Shown here: positions 26,199 to 35,000 of the stretch, in pieces
Layout of the letters: each line of letters begins with the position of its first letter
Position numbering within the stretch: position 1 is the first letter of the stretch
Notes under the pieces: model-generated
The model's input: the letters and a program-made list of their open reading frames with translations, nothing else
The model's database searches: none
Told to the model about the DNA's origin: nothing
From: Blastococcus saxobsidens
GTDB taxonomy: Bacteria > Actinomycetota > Actinomycetes > Mycobacteriales > Geodermatophilaceae
NCBI RefSeq assembly: GCF_002938435.1
Contig: NZ_POQT01000009.1
Span: 90,751 to 154,750 of the forward strand
Direction: 5' to 3'
Length of the DNA: 64,000 bases
Program-made: the position numbers and the translations under genes

Positions 26199-26849
26199 GT
26201 GTCCTTCCTGGCGGAGAACTTCCCGCTGATCCGCGACGCCTTCCTGACCACGCTGAGCCTGGCGGTGGTCAGCGGGATCTGCGCGCTGCTGCTGGGCACG
26301 CTGCTCGCCGCGATGCGGGTCAGCCCCGTCCCCGCGCTCCGCGGGCTGGCGACGTTCTACGTCGAGCTGTTCCGCAACACCCCGCTGACCGTGGTGTTCT
26401 TCTTCCTCGCGTTCGGGATCGTCTACATCGACCTGCAGTTCCCCAGCCGCTTCCTCACCGCGGTGGCCGCCCTGGCCCTCTACACCGCCGCCTTCGTCTG
26501 CGAGGCGCTCCGGTCGGGCATCAACGCCGTCCCCGCCGGCCAGGCCGAGGCCGCCCGCGCGCTGGGGCTGGACTTCCGGCAGAGCCTGACGACCGTGGTC
26601 CTCCCGCAGGCCTTCCGGACGGTCGTTCCGCCGCTGGGCAACGTCTGGATCGCACTGGCCAAGAACACCTCGATCGCAGCCGGATTCGCCGTCGCCGATC
26701 TGACCGCCCTCCTGCAGCGCCTGTCCAACTCGGCCGCGGACGAGCTCGCCCTCGTCTTCGTCGCCGTGGTCGCGGGTTACCTGGTGATCACGCTTCCGTC
26801 GGCCTATGTGATCAGCGTGCTCGAGCGACGTCTGGCGATCGTCCGATGA
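26199..26849 (+). CDS. gluC: Amino-acid ABC transporter permease
   Basis: 216 aa, His/Glu/Gln permease family. About five transmembrane helices and the EAA loop AEAARALGLDFRQSLTTVVLPQAFRTVVPPLGN. ELFRNTPLTVVFFFLAFG is a family hallmark. GTG 26199 has a strong GAGAGGAGGGG site. Its stop overlaps the gluD start (ATGA), so the two permeases are coupled and should form the heterodimeric channel. Confidence 0.93.
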   Translation: MSFLAENFPLIRDAFLTTLSLAVVSGICALLLGTLLAAMRVSPVPALRGLATFYVELFRNTPLTVVFFFLAFGIVYIDLQFPSRFLTAVAALALYTAAFVCEALRSGINAVPAGQAEAARALGLDFRQSLTTVVLPQAFRTVVPPLGNVWIALAKNTSIAAGFAVADLTALLQRLSNSAADELALVFVAVVAGYLVITLPSAYVISVLERRLAIVR

Positions 26850-27739
26850 GCGCCACCGTCCTCTTCGACGTCCCCGGCCCGCGCGGCCGACGGCGGCAGC
26901 GCATCGGCAGCGCCGTCGGTCTGGTGTTCGTCCTCGGGCTGGTCGGGCTCGCGCTGTGGCGGCTGGGCATCAACGGGCAACTCGACCCGGCCCGCTGGGC
27001 GATCCTCTTCGACACCCGCACCAACGTGCCGCAGCGCCTGCTCGGGGCACTGGTGGACACCCTCGAGGTGGCCGCGATCGGCATGATCGCGGCCACGGTG
27101 CTGGGCGCCTTCCTGGCCGTGGGGCGACTCTCCGACCACGCCTGGGTGCGCATCCCCGTCGCCGCGATCATCGAGTTCTTCCGCGCGGTGCCGCTCCTGG
27201 TCCTGATCCTCTTCTGCTTCCTCTTCCTGCCCCGGGTGGGCATCTCCACCAGCGCCTTCGGCGCCCTGGCGCTGGGGCTGACGCTCTACAACATGGCGGT
27301 GCTGGCCGAGATCATCCGCGCCGGCATCCTGTCGATCGATCGCGGGCAGAGCGAGTCGGCGTACGCCATCGGCATGCGCAAGTGGCAGGTCATGACGTTC
27401 ATCCTCGTGCCGCAGGCGGTGCGGCGGATGCTGCCGGTGCTGATCGCCCAGCTCGTCGTGCTGCTCAAGGACAGCTCGCTCGGCTTCATCGTCGGCTACC
27501 TGGAGCTGCTCCGGACCGCCCGCAGCCTGGTGGAGACCCTGAACTTCCAGTTCGGGCCGATCTACACCTTCCAGCTGTACGTCGCGGCGGGCCTGATCTA
27601 CATCGTGGTGAACCTGCTGCTGTCCTGGCTGGCCCGGATCCTCGAGCGACGGTCGCGGCGGGACACCAAGACGGCGACAGCGGAGAAGACGGAACTGCCG
27701 GCGGACGTGCAGATGGGCGGTGGCGGCGGCCCGCTCTGA
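26846..27739 (+). CDS. gluD: Amino-acid ABC transporter permease
   Basis: 297 aa. N-terminal helix, then a periplasmic segment, then the permease core with EFFRAVPLLVLILFCF and the EAA loop SESAYAIGMRKWQVMTFILVPQAVRRMLP. A longer, charged C-terminal tail (RRSRRDTKTATAEKTELP) is cytoplasmic. Start ATG 26846 overlaps the gluC stop by 4 bp. Last gene of the operon. Confidence 0.93.
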   Translation: MSATVLFDVPGPRGRRRQRIGSAVGLVFVLGLVGLALWRLGINGQLDPARWAILFDTRTNVPQRLLGALVDTLEVAAIGMIAATVLGAFLAVGRLSDHAWVRIPVAAIIEFFRAVPLLVLILFCFLFLPRVGISTSAFGALALGLTLYNMAVLAEIIRAGILSIDRGQSESAYAIGMRKWQVMTFILVPQAVRRMLPVLIAQLVVLLKDSSLGFIVGYLELLRTARSLVETLNFQFGPIYTFQLYVAAGLIYIVVNLLLSWLARILERRSRRDTKTATAEKTELPADVQMGGGGGPL

Positions 27740-27867
27740 GACCCCATGGCCTCGGGCCGCCTCGAACGGTGGAAGTCGCCGACTTCCCTCACAGCCCTCG
27801 CCGGCCCCCGCCGGCCACCCGCTCCACCCCGTCCGACTCAGTCGTCCCACCCGGGCGCGCCGGGCGG

Positions 27868-27895
27868 TTGACCAGCCCGGACGTGGCGAGACTGT
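27868..27895 (+). promoter_or_regulatory. Promoter TTGACC-16 bp-GACTGT
   Basis: -35 TTGACC (27868-27873) and -10 GACTGT (27890-27895), eight bases before ATG 27904. This explains the TTG here as a promoter element rather than a start codon. Confidence 0.45.
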
Positions 27896-27903
27896 TCGTC
27901 ACG

Positions 27904-28407
27904 ATGATGGAGACCATGCACGCGGCGGGGCGCCGCAACCTGCCCCCGGTCCCCCGGGCCGCTGTCGAGACGGCGCTCATCGCCCCCACCACCCCGGCGG
28001 CCGTGGCGACGCCGACCACCGCCGTCACGTCGACAGCGCCGGCGCCGGACGTCACTGCCCGCATCGACGCCGGGCAGGCCTTCGTCGCCCGGCTGCGCGC
28101 GGCCGCTCCCGCGTTCGCCGAGGCCGCGGGTGCGGCCAGCGCCGTCGTCCGCGAGGTGGTGCCTCCCGCGCGTCACCGCCGCTCGCGCTGCCGGATCGTG
28201 CTGCGCCAGGCCGACGGCACCGAGGCCGACCTGACCTTCGTCGGGGAGCACCGCCGGCCGGGTGCGGCCGATCAGGACCCGTTCGAGACGCAGATCAGCG
28301 ACTGGCTGAGCGCCGGCCGGCCGCACGACCCGGCATGGCTGGTGGACGACGCCGAGGCCCGCGACGGCCTGGCCGTGGACGTCACCGCCTGGGCCGCCCG
28401 CCCCTGA
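27904..28407 (+). CDS. Conserved hypothetical protein
   Basis: 167 aa, not recognised. A Pro/Ala/Thr-rich first third (APTTPAAVATPTTAV) is followed by a helix (ITARIDAGQAFVARLRAAAPAF region, residues about 60-90), a basic hinge RHRRSRCRI and a small beta-containing C-terminal part (VLRQADGTEADLTFVGEHRR, DPFETQISDWLSAGRPHDPAWL). ATG 27904 was preferred to TTG 27868 because the latter doubles as a -35 box. No signal peptide or membrane segment. Convergent with recX across a terminator. Confidence 0.6.
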   Translation: MMETMHAAGRRNLPPVPRAAVETALIAPTTPAAVATPTTAVTSTAPAPDVTARIDAGQAFVARLRAAAPAFAEAAGAASAVVREVVPPARHRRSRCRIVLRQADGTEADLTFVGEHRRPGAADQDPFETQISDWLSAGRPHDPAWLVDDAEARDGLAVDVTAWAARP

Positions 28408-28416
28408 CAGACGCTC

Positions 28417-28451
28417 GAGACCCCGCTCCGGACTTCCGGTGCGGGGCTCTC
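28417..28451. terminator. Bidirectional terminator between the hypothetical gene and recX
   Basis: Near-perfect hairpin: GAGACCCCGC pairs with GCGGGGCTCTC (one extra base), and inner CCGG/CCGG pairs around a 4-nt loop. Confidence 0.7.
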
Positions 28452-28469
28452 GTGCTGTGCGGGCGCCGT

Positions 28470-29123
28470 TCAGGGCAGCGCGCTCTCCTGGTCGTACTCG
28501 ACGACGAGCTCGTCGGCCTCCTCGGCGGCGCCCACCTCGTCGAGCACCTCGCGGACGACGGCCGCGGCCAGCCCGCCGTTGTAGCCCTTGCGGGCCAGCA
28601 TGCCCATGAGACGGCGCGTGGCCGTGGCGCGGTCGAGCCGGCGCATCGAACCGGCACGCCGCTCGACCAGCCGGCGGGCCGCCACCCGCTCGTCCTCGTC
28701 GTCGACCATCTCGACGGCTTCGGCGGCCACCTCGGAGTCGACCCCCTTCGCCCGCAGCTCCGCGGACAGGGCCCGGCGCGCCAGGCCCCGGCCGGCCTGC
28801 CGGCTGTTCACCCAAGCTCGGGCGAAGGCCGCGTCGTCGATCAGCCCGACCTCGGTGAAACGGTCGAGCACGGTCGTCGCCGCGTCCTCGGGGATGTCCC
28901 GCTGGGCGAGCAGGTCGGCCAGCTGCTGGCGGGTCTTCGGGGCGCCGGTCAGCGCTCGCAGGCAGAGCGCGCGGGCCACCGCCTCCGGATCGCCGGGGGC
29001 GTCGTCCGGCGGGCCGGACGCGACATCCGGGGTCAAGGGATCGTCGTCACCCGACCGGCTCGTCCGCCGGGAACCCCGGGGTCCCCCCAGGGTTCGCCGG
29101 CGGCTCGACGACCTGCCGTCCAT
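28470..29123 (-). CDS. recX: RecA regulator RecX
   Basis: 217 aa. Inhibits and caps RecA filaments. The helical RecX repeats begin near residue 60 (EAVARALCLRALTGAPKTRQQLADLLAQRDIP), then FTEVGLIDDAAFARAWVNSR, GLARRALSAELRAKGV and RRLMGMLARKGYNGGLAAAVVREVL. The first 55 residues are a disordered Arg/Ser-rich extension. ATG 29123 is only 7 nt after the recA stop and has no ribosome site, so it is presumably translated by coupling. SOS-controlled with recA. Confidence 0.94.
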   Translation of the reverse strand: MDGRSSSRRRTLGGPRGSRRTSRSGDDDPLTPDVASGPPDDAPGDPEAVARALCLRALTGAPKTRQQLADLLAQRDIPEDAATTVLDRFTEVGLIDDAAFARAWVNSRQAGRGLARRALSAELRAKGVDSEVAAEAVEMVDDEDERVAARRLVERRAGSMRRLDRATATRRLMGMLARKGYNGGLAAAVVREVLDEVGAAEEADELVVEYDQESALP

Positions 29124-29130
29124 GGCCAGG

Positions 29131-30168
29131 TCAGAAGTCCGGGGCGTCGACCGCGACCGGGGCATCCAGCTGCGGGCCGATGCCCAGCTTCTCCTTGATC
29201 TTCTTCTCCAGCTCGTCGGCGAGGTCCGGGTTGTCCTTCAGGAAGTTCCGGGAGTTCTCCTTGCCCTGGCCGAGCTGGTCGCCGTCGTAGGTGTACCAAG
29301 CGCCGGACTTCTTCACGAAGCCCTGCTCGACCCCGACGTCGATGAGCCCGCCCTCGCGGCTGAAACCCTGACCCCAGAGGATGTCGAGCTCGGCCTGCTT
29401 GAAGGGGGCCGCCACCTTGTTCTTGACCACCTTGACGCGGGTGCGGCTGCCGACCGCGTCGGTGCCCTGCTTGAGCGTCTCGATGCGACGGACGTCGAGG
29501 CGGACCGAGGAGTAGAACTTCAGCGCGCGACCACCGGTGGTGACCTCGGGCGAGCCGTAGACCACACCCACCTTCTCGCGCAGCTGGTTGATGAAGATCG
29601 CCGTCGTGCCGGAGTTGCTCAGCGCACCGGTGATCTTCCGCAGCGCCTGGCTCATCAGGCGGGCCTGCAGACCGACGTGGCTGTCACCCATCTCGCCCTC
29701 GATCTCGGCGCGGGGCACCAGGGCCGCCACGGAGTCGATGACGATGATGTCGAGCGCGCCGGAGCGGATCAGCATGTCGGCGATCTCGAGCGCCTGCTCA
29801 CCGGTGTCGGGCTGGCTCACCAGCAGGGCGTCGGTGTCGACCCCGATGGCCCGGGCGTACTCCGGGTCGAGCGCGTGCTCGGCGTCGATGAAGGCGGCGA
29901 TGCCACCGGCGGCCTGGGCGTTGGCCACCGCGTGCAGGGCGACCGTGGTCTTACCGGAGGACTCCGGGCCGTAGACCTCGACGACCCGGCCGCGCGGCAG
30001 GCCGCCGATGCCCAGGGCGATGTCCAGGGCGATCGACCCGGTCGGGATGACCTTGATGGCCACCTCGGGGCTGTCGCCCAGCCGCATGACCGAGCCCTTG
30101 CCGAACTGCTTGTCGATCTGGGCGAGGGCCATGTCGAGGGCCTTGTCGCGGTCGAGCGTTGCTGCCAT
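29131..30168 (-). CDS. recA: Recombinase RecA
   Basis: 345 aa. Strand-exchange ATPase and SOS co-protease. Walker [10 protein letters not shown] (about 66-74), Walker B and following [16 protein letters not shown]1/L2 regions [45 protein letters not shown] and [14 protein letters not shown] are canonical. No intein (mycobacterial recA sometimes has one). ATG 30168 follows GAAGGTGA. SOS box 120 bp upstream. Confidence 0.99.
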   Translation of the reverse strand: MAATLDRDKALDMALAQIDKQFGKGSVMRLGDSPEVAIKVIPTGSIALDIALGIGGLPRGRVVEVYGPESSGKTTVALHAVANAQAAGGIAAFIDAEHALDPEYARAIGVDTDALLVSQPDTGEQALEIADMLIRSGALDIIVIDSVAALVPRAEIEGEMGDSHVGLQARLMSQALRKITGALSNSGTTAIFINQLREKVGVVYGSPEVTTGGRALKFYSSVRLDVRRIETLKQGTDAVGSRTRVKVVKNKVAAPFKQAELDILWGQGFSREGGLIDVGVEQGFVKKSGAWYTYDGDQLGQGKENSRNFLKDNPDLADELEKKIKEKLGIGPQLDAPVAVDAPDF

Positions 30169-30281
30169 GGTGCGTCACCTTCGGTTCGCGAGTTGCGGGT
30201 CGGGACCGACGCTAGGGCGAGGCACCGACAGTTTTCGGATTCGGGGACGGGGTGTGGAGAAGACGCCGCCCTGTGGATGCC

Positions 30282-30304
30282 ACAGTAGGACGAACACATG
30301 TTCG
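30282..30304 (-). promoter_or_regulatory. recA SOS box and -10 element
   Basis: Perfect LexA site CGAAC-ACAT-GTTCG at 30291-30304, immediately upstream (in the leftward direction) of TACTGT (30282-30287) as the -10. LexA would block the -35/-10 spacer. Confidence 0.85.
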
Positions 30305-30354
30305 ATCGCCATGCCGACACGCCGGACATCTGCGGCCTGGCCGCGATCGGGCGC

Positions 30355-30549
30355 TCAGCGCTCCTTGACCGGGACGTCGAACTCCTCGCAGACGGCAAGC
30401 CACACCTTGCGGACGGGGACGCCGGCGTCGATCGCCTCCACCGCGCTGCGGCCGCCCAGCACCGAGAAGACGTGGTCGCGCGCGACGCTCTGCGCACGCA
30501 TGGTCCCGAACTGGGCGTCGAGCCGGCGCCAGAACTCCTGGAGTCGCAC
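30355..30549 (-). CDS. DUF3046 protein
   Basis: 64 aa, a small conserved actinobacterial protein adjacent to recA (Rv2738c position). Sequence features: RLQEFWRRLDAQFG at the start, then DHVFSVLGGRSAVEAIDAGVPVRKVWLAVCEEFDVP. Predicted helical and cytosolic. GTG 30549 has TAGCGT six bases upstream. The recA SOS box lies just beyond its stop codon. Function unknown. Confidence 0.9.
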   Translation of the reverse strand: MRLQEFWRRLDAQFGTMRAQSVARDHVFSVLGGRSAVEAIDAGVPVRKVWLAVCEEFDVPVKER

Positions 30550-30555
30550 GCCACG

Positions 30556-30561
30556 ACGCTA
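30556..30561 (-). promoter_or_regulatory. -10 element TAGCGT, leaderless start of the DUF3046 gene
   Basis: TAnnnT hexamer with six bases to GTG 30549. Confidence 0.5.
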
Positions 30562-30584
30562 ACCCGCGCGCGCGGGATGGGTCC

Positions 30585-30590
30585 TAGGCT
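30585..30590 (+). promoter_or_regulatory. -10 element TAGGCT, leaderless start of the small membrane peptide
   Basis: TAnnnT hexamer with six bases to ATG 30597. Confidence 0.5.
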
Positions 30591-30596
30591 CGCGGC

Positions 30597-30707
30597 ATGA
30601 TCCCGAGCACCGGTTCCGGGACGCTGGACGGCGTCCTGCAGATCGGCATCGCCCTGGCCGCGCTCACCAGCATCCTGCTGCTGTGGCGCAACTACCGCGG
30701 CCGCTGA
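30597..30707 (+). CDS. 36-residue single-pass membrane peptide
   Basis: A small reading frame that most gene callers would skip. MIPSTGSGTLDG is followed by a hydrophobic helix (VLQIGIALAALTSILLLW, residues 13-30) and a basic end RNYRGR, so it is probably inserted N-out/C-in. A canonical TAGGCT -10 sits exactly six bases before the ATG, supporting expression as a leaderless message. Divergent from DUF3046, 47 bp between start codons. Its stop overlaps the 3' end of the convergent MFS gene by 16 bp. Function unknown. Confidence 0.6.
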   Translation: MIPSTGSGTLDGVLQIGIALAALTSILLLWRNYRGR

Positions 30708-31963
30708 GCCCGCGCCGTCCGCACCCAGACGAGGGCGAGCGGCACCACCAGCAGGGCCGAGACCGCTGACACCAGTCCGAAGCCGCCCCACGCCAGCAGC
30801 GGGCCGCCGACCACCCCGGCCAGGGCCGCGCCGAGCCCCATGAGCAGGTCGGTCCCGCCCTGGGCCGTCGCCCGCAGGTCCGGGCCGACGGAGGCGGTGA
30901 CCAGCGCCGACCCGGCGATCAGCCCGCAGGACCAGCCCAGGCCCAGCAGGAGGAGCCCCAGCGAGAGCTGGACCGAGGACGTGGGCGCCGCCGTGCCGGC
31001 CACCGCGGCGGCCAGGAGCAGGAGCAGCCCACCGCCCGCGGCGACGGCCGGGGCACCGGCACGGTCGACGACCATCCCGACCAGCGGGGAGAACAGGTAC
31101 ATGCCGGCCACGTGGATGCTGATGACGAGCCCGACCAGCCGCAGGACGGCGTCCGCGGAGCCCCCGCCGTGCCCGATGTGCAGCGGCGTCATGACCATCA
31201 CCCCGACCATGACCGAGTGGGCGACCACCACCGACACCAGCCCCAGCGGACCGTGCGGGGTGGCCCACACCGCGCGCAGGGCCGCACCGGTCGCCCGCCG
31301 TGGCCGGGGGCCGGTCGGCTGCCCGCCGACCCGCCGCGACAGCAGCAGGGGGTCGGGCCGCAGCAGCACGAGGAAGCCGATCGCGACGACGGCGAACACG
31401 GCGGCGGAGAGGGCGAAGACACCGCCCAGCGCCGGCAGCCCCAGGGCCTCCCCGAGGCCGGCCCCGGGCAGCGCGAGGTTGGGGCCGACCACCGACCCGA
31501 GCGTGGTGGCCCACACGACGAGGGACAGGTCGCGCCCCCGCCGCTCCGGGGTCGCCAGGTCGGCGGCCGCGTACCGCGACTGCAGGCCGCACGCGGTGGA
31601 GGCACCGAACAGGAAGAGCCCGAGGAGGAGCAGCGGCAGGGACGACGCCGCGGCGGCGACGACGGTGACGACGGCGCCGGCCACGCTGATGCCGTAGCCG
31701 ACGGCGAGCCCCGCCCGGCGGCCGGCCGAGTCGCTGATCCTGGCCAGCGGGACGGCGAGGACGGCGGCGCCGAGGACACCGGCCGTCGTGCCGAGCCCCG
31801 ACGCCGCCTCCGTGCCCGCGACGTCGCGGGCGAGCAGCCCACCCGCGGTGATGCCGACGGTCACGCCCAGCCCCGCGAGCGCGACTCCCCCGCCGAGGAC
31901 GCCGACGGTGCGGCGCTGGACGCGGGCGACGTCCACCCCGTCCAGCCCTTGCTGCAGCGACAC
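30692..31963 (-). CDS. MFS transporter
   Basis: 423 aa, twelve predicted transmembrane segments in two halves joined by a basic loop (RRVGGQPTGPRPRRATG, about 210-226). ARISDSAGRRAGLAVGYG is the loop 2-3 MFS motif (D-x2-GRR). GTG 31963 has AGGAG 9 nt upstream. Divergent from lhr. Efflux of an unknown compound is likely; substrate cannot be inferred. Confidence 0.9.
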   Translation of the reverse strand: MSLQQGLDGVDVARVQRRTVGVLGGGVALAGLGVTVGITAGGLLARDVAGTEAASGLGTTAGVLGAAVLAVPLARISDSAGRRAGLAVGYGISVAGAVVTVVAAAASSLPLLLLGLFLFGASTACGLQSRYAAADLATPERRGRDLSLVVWATTLGSVVGPNLALPGAGLGEALGLPALGGVFALSAAVFAVVAIGFLVLLRPDPLLLSRRVGGQPTGPRPRRATGAALRAVWATPHGPLGLVSVVVAHSVMVGVMVMTPLHIGHGGGSADAVLRLVGLVISIHVAGMYLFSPLVGMVVDRAGAPAVAAGGGLLLLLAAAVAGTAAPTSSVQLSLGLLLLGLGWSCGLIAGSALVTASVGPDLRATAQGGTDLLMGLGAALAGVVGGPLLAWGGFGLVSAVSALLVVPLALVWVRTARAQRPR

Positions 31964-32043
31964 CGGGTGCGCTCCTGTCTCCCGAACGGGGCTTTCGCGA
32001 CGAGGCAGCCCTCGCCGGCCAGCGAAGTGTCGTACACCCCGGG

Positions 32044-32049
32044 GACACT
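32044..32049 (+). promoter_or_regulatory. -10-like GACACT, leaderless start of lhr
   Basis: GACACT with six bases to GTG 32056, the same geometry as upstream of the nei-type gene. Confidence 0.45.
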
Positions 32050-32055
32050 CATCAC

Positions 32056-35000
32056 GTGTCCGCCCGCGCGTCCGTCGGCAGCTCCCGGGGCGAGGGAGCG
32101 CTGGCCCGCTTCTCCGAGCCCACCCGGGCCTGGTTCACCGGTGCGTTCGAGCGCCCGACCGCGGCCCAGGACGGTGCCTGGGAGGCGATCAGCAGCGGCC
32201 GGCACGCCCTCGTCGTCGCTCCCACCGGCTCGGGCAAGACCCTCGCGGCGTTCCTGTGGTCGCTCGACCGGCTGGCCGCCACCCCGCCGGCCGACGAGGG
32301 CAGCCGCTGCCGGGTGCTCTACGTCTCGCCGCTCAAGGCGCTGGCCGTCGACGTCGAGCGCAACCTGCGCGCCCCGCTCGCCGGCATCGGGCAGGCAGCG
32401 GCCCGGCTGGGGCTGCCCCGGCCGGAGATCCGGGTCGGCATCCGCTCCGGTGACACCCCAGCCGACGAGCGGCGCACCTTCACCCGCAAGCCGCCGGACA
32501 TCCTGATCACCACGCCGGAGTCGCTGTTCCTGCTGCTCACCAGTGCCGCGCGGGAGGCGCTGCGCAGCGTGGAGACGGTGATCGTCGACGAGGTCCACGC
32601 GGTCACCGACTCCAAGCGCGGGGCGCACCTGGCCGTCTCCCTCGACCGCCTCGACGAGCTGCTGGAGCGGCCGGCCCAGCGGATCGGCCTGTCGGCCACC
32701 GTCCGCCCGATCGAGGAGGTCGCGACCTACCTCGCCGGCGGGCGTCCCGTCGAGATCGTCTCCCCCGGCTCGACGAAGCAGTGGGACCTCTCGGTCGTCG
32801 TCCCGGTCGAGGACATGAGCGAACTGGGTCAGCCGACCGGCGAGCTGGAGGGTTCGGCCGCCGGTAACCAGCCGCGGAACTCGATCTGGCCCGCGGTCGA
32901 GGAACGGGTGCTGGACCTGGTCCAGGCCCACCGCAGCACGATCGTCTTCGCCAACTCCCGGCGCCTGGCCGAACGGCTGACCAGCCGGCTCAACGAGCTC
33001 GCCTACGAGCGCGCCACCGGCGAGCCGGTGCCACCCGGCACCAACGCCGCCGCGCTCATGGCGCAGGCCGGCTCGGGCGGTGGGGTGCCCGAGGGCGTGC
33101 AGCCGGTCGCCGCCGCCCACCACGGCTCGGTCTCCCGCGAGCAGCGGGCCATCGTCGAGGAGGCCCTCAAATCCGGGCGGTTGCCGGCCGTCGTCGCCAC
33201 CTCCAGCCTCGAGCTCGGCATCGACATGGGCGCGGTCGACCTGGTCGTCCAGGTCGAGGCACCGCCCACCGTGGCCAGCGGTCTGCAGCGGGTCGGTCGC
33301 GCCGGTCACCAGGTGGGCGCGGTGAGCCGCGGGGTGCTCTTCCCGAAGTACCGCGGCGACCTGGTCCAGTGCGCGCTGGTCGCCGAGCGCATGAAGGCCG
33401 GGGCCATCGAGTCGATCCGCTACCTGCGCAACCCGCTCGACGTGCTCGCGCAGCAGGTCGTCGCCATGGTCTCCGAGCGCCCCCGCACCGTGGACGAGGT
33501 CGGGGAGCTGGTGCGGCGGTCGGCGGCGTTCGCCTCGTTGCCGGAGTCCGCGCTGCACGCCGTCCTCGACATGCTGGCCGGGCGGTATCCCTCCGACGCG
33601 TTCGCCGAGCTGCGCCCGCGGCTGACCTGGGACCGCGTCACCGACACGCTCACCGCGCGGGCCGGAGCCCAGCGGCTGGCCGTCACCAGCGGCGGCACCA
33701 TCCCCGACCGCGGGCTGTTCGGCGTCTTCCTCGTCGGCGCCGAGGGCACCGGCGGCCGCCGCGTCGGGGAGCTGGACGAGGAGATGGTCTACGAATCCCG
33801 GGTGGGCGACGTGTTCCTCCTCGGTTCGTCGTCCTGGCGGATCCAGGACATCACCCACGACCGGGTGCTGGTCACCCCCGCACCGGGGCAGCCGGGGAAG
33901 ATGCCGTTCTGGCACGGCGACGCACCCGGCCGCCCGCTGGAGCTCGGCCGCGCGCTGGGCGCGTTCCTCCGCGAGGTCGGCTCCGCGACGCCGGAGGCCG
34001 GGCTGGAGCGCGCCCGCGCCGCCGGCCTGGACGAGTGGGGAGCGGCCAACCTCGCCGCCTACCTGACCGAGCAGAAGGCGGCCACCGGCCACCTCCCCGA
34101 CGACCGCACGCTGCTGGTGGAGCGGTTCCGCGACGAGCTGGGCGACTGGCGGCTGGTGGTCCACTCGCCGTTCGGCGCGCAGGTGAACGCCCCCTGGGCG
34201 CTCGTTCTGGCTGCCCGGCTGCGCGAGCGCTACGGCGTCGACGTGTCGTCCATGCACTCCGACGACGGCATCGTGCTGCGCCTGCCCGACACCACCGGCG
34301 AGCCGCCCGAGGGCGAGCTGGCCGTCCTCGACCCCGACGACGTCGAGCGCGAGGTGACCGCCGAGGTGGGCACCTCGGCGCTGTTCGCCAGCCGGTTCCG
34401 GGAGTGCGCCGCGCGGGCCCTGCTCCTCCCCCGGCGCGACCCACGGCGGCGCACCCCGCTGTGGCAGCAGCGCCAGCGCGCGGCGCAGCTGCTCTCGGTC
34501 GCCAGCGAGTTCTCCTCCTTCCCGATCACCCTCGAGGCGGCCCGCGAGGTGCTGCAGGACGTGTACGACGTCCCGGGCCTGGTCGAGCTGATGCGTGACG
34601 TCCGCGCCCGCCGGGTGCGGGTGGTCGACGTCCAGACCGAGTCGGCCTCACCCTTCGCCCAGTCGCTGCTGTTCGGCTACGTCGGCCAGTTCCTCTACGA
34701 GGGCGACGCCCCGCTGGCCGAGCGCCGCGCGCAGGCCCTCGCCCTGGACACCGGCCTGCTCGCCGAACTGCTCGGCCGCTCCGAGCTGCGCGAGCTCCTC
34801 GACGCGCAGGCGTTGGCCGAGATCGAGTCGGAGCTGCAGCGGCTGCCGGAGCAGCGGCACCCGCGCGACGTCGACGGCGGCGGCGACCTGCTGCGCGTCG
34901 TCGGTGACCTGACCGCCGCCGAGGCCGCGCGACGCGGGGTGCCCCAGGCGTGGCTGGACGAGCTGGTCGCCGCCCGCCGGGCACTGCTGGTCCGCATCGC

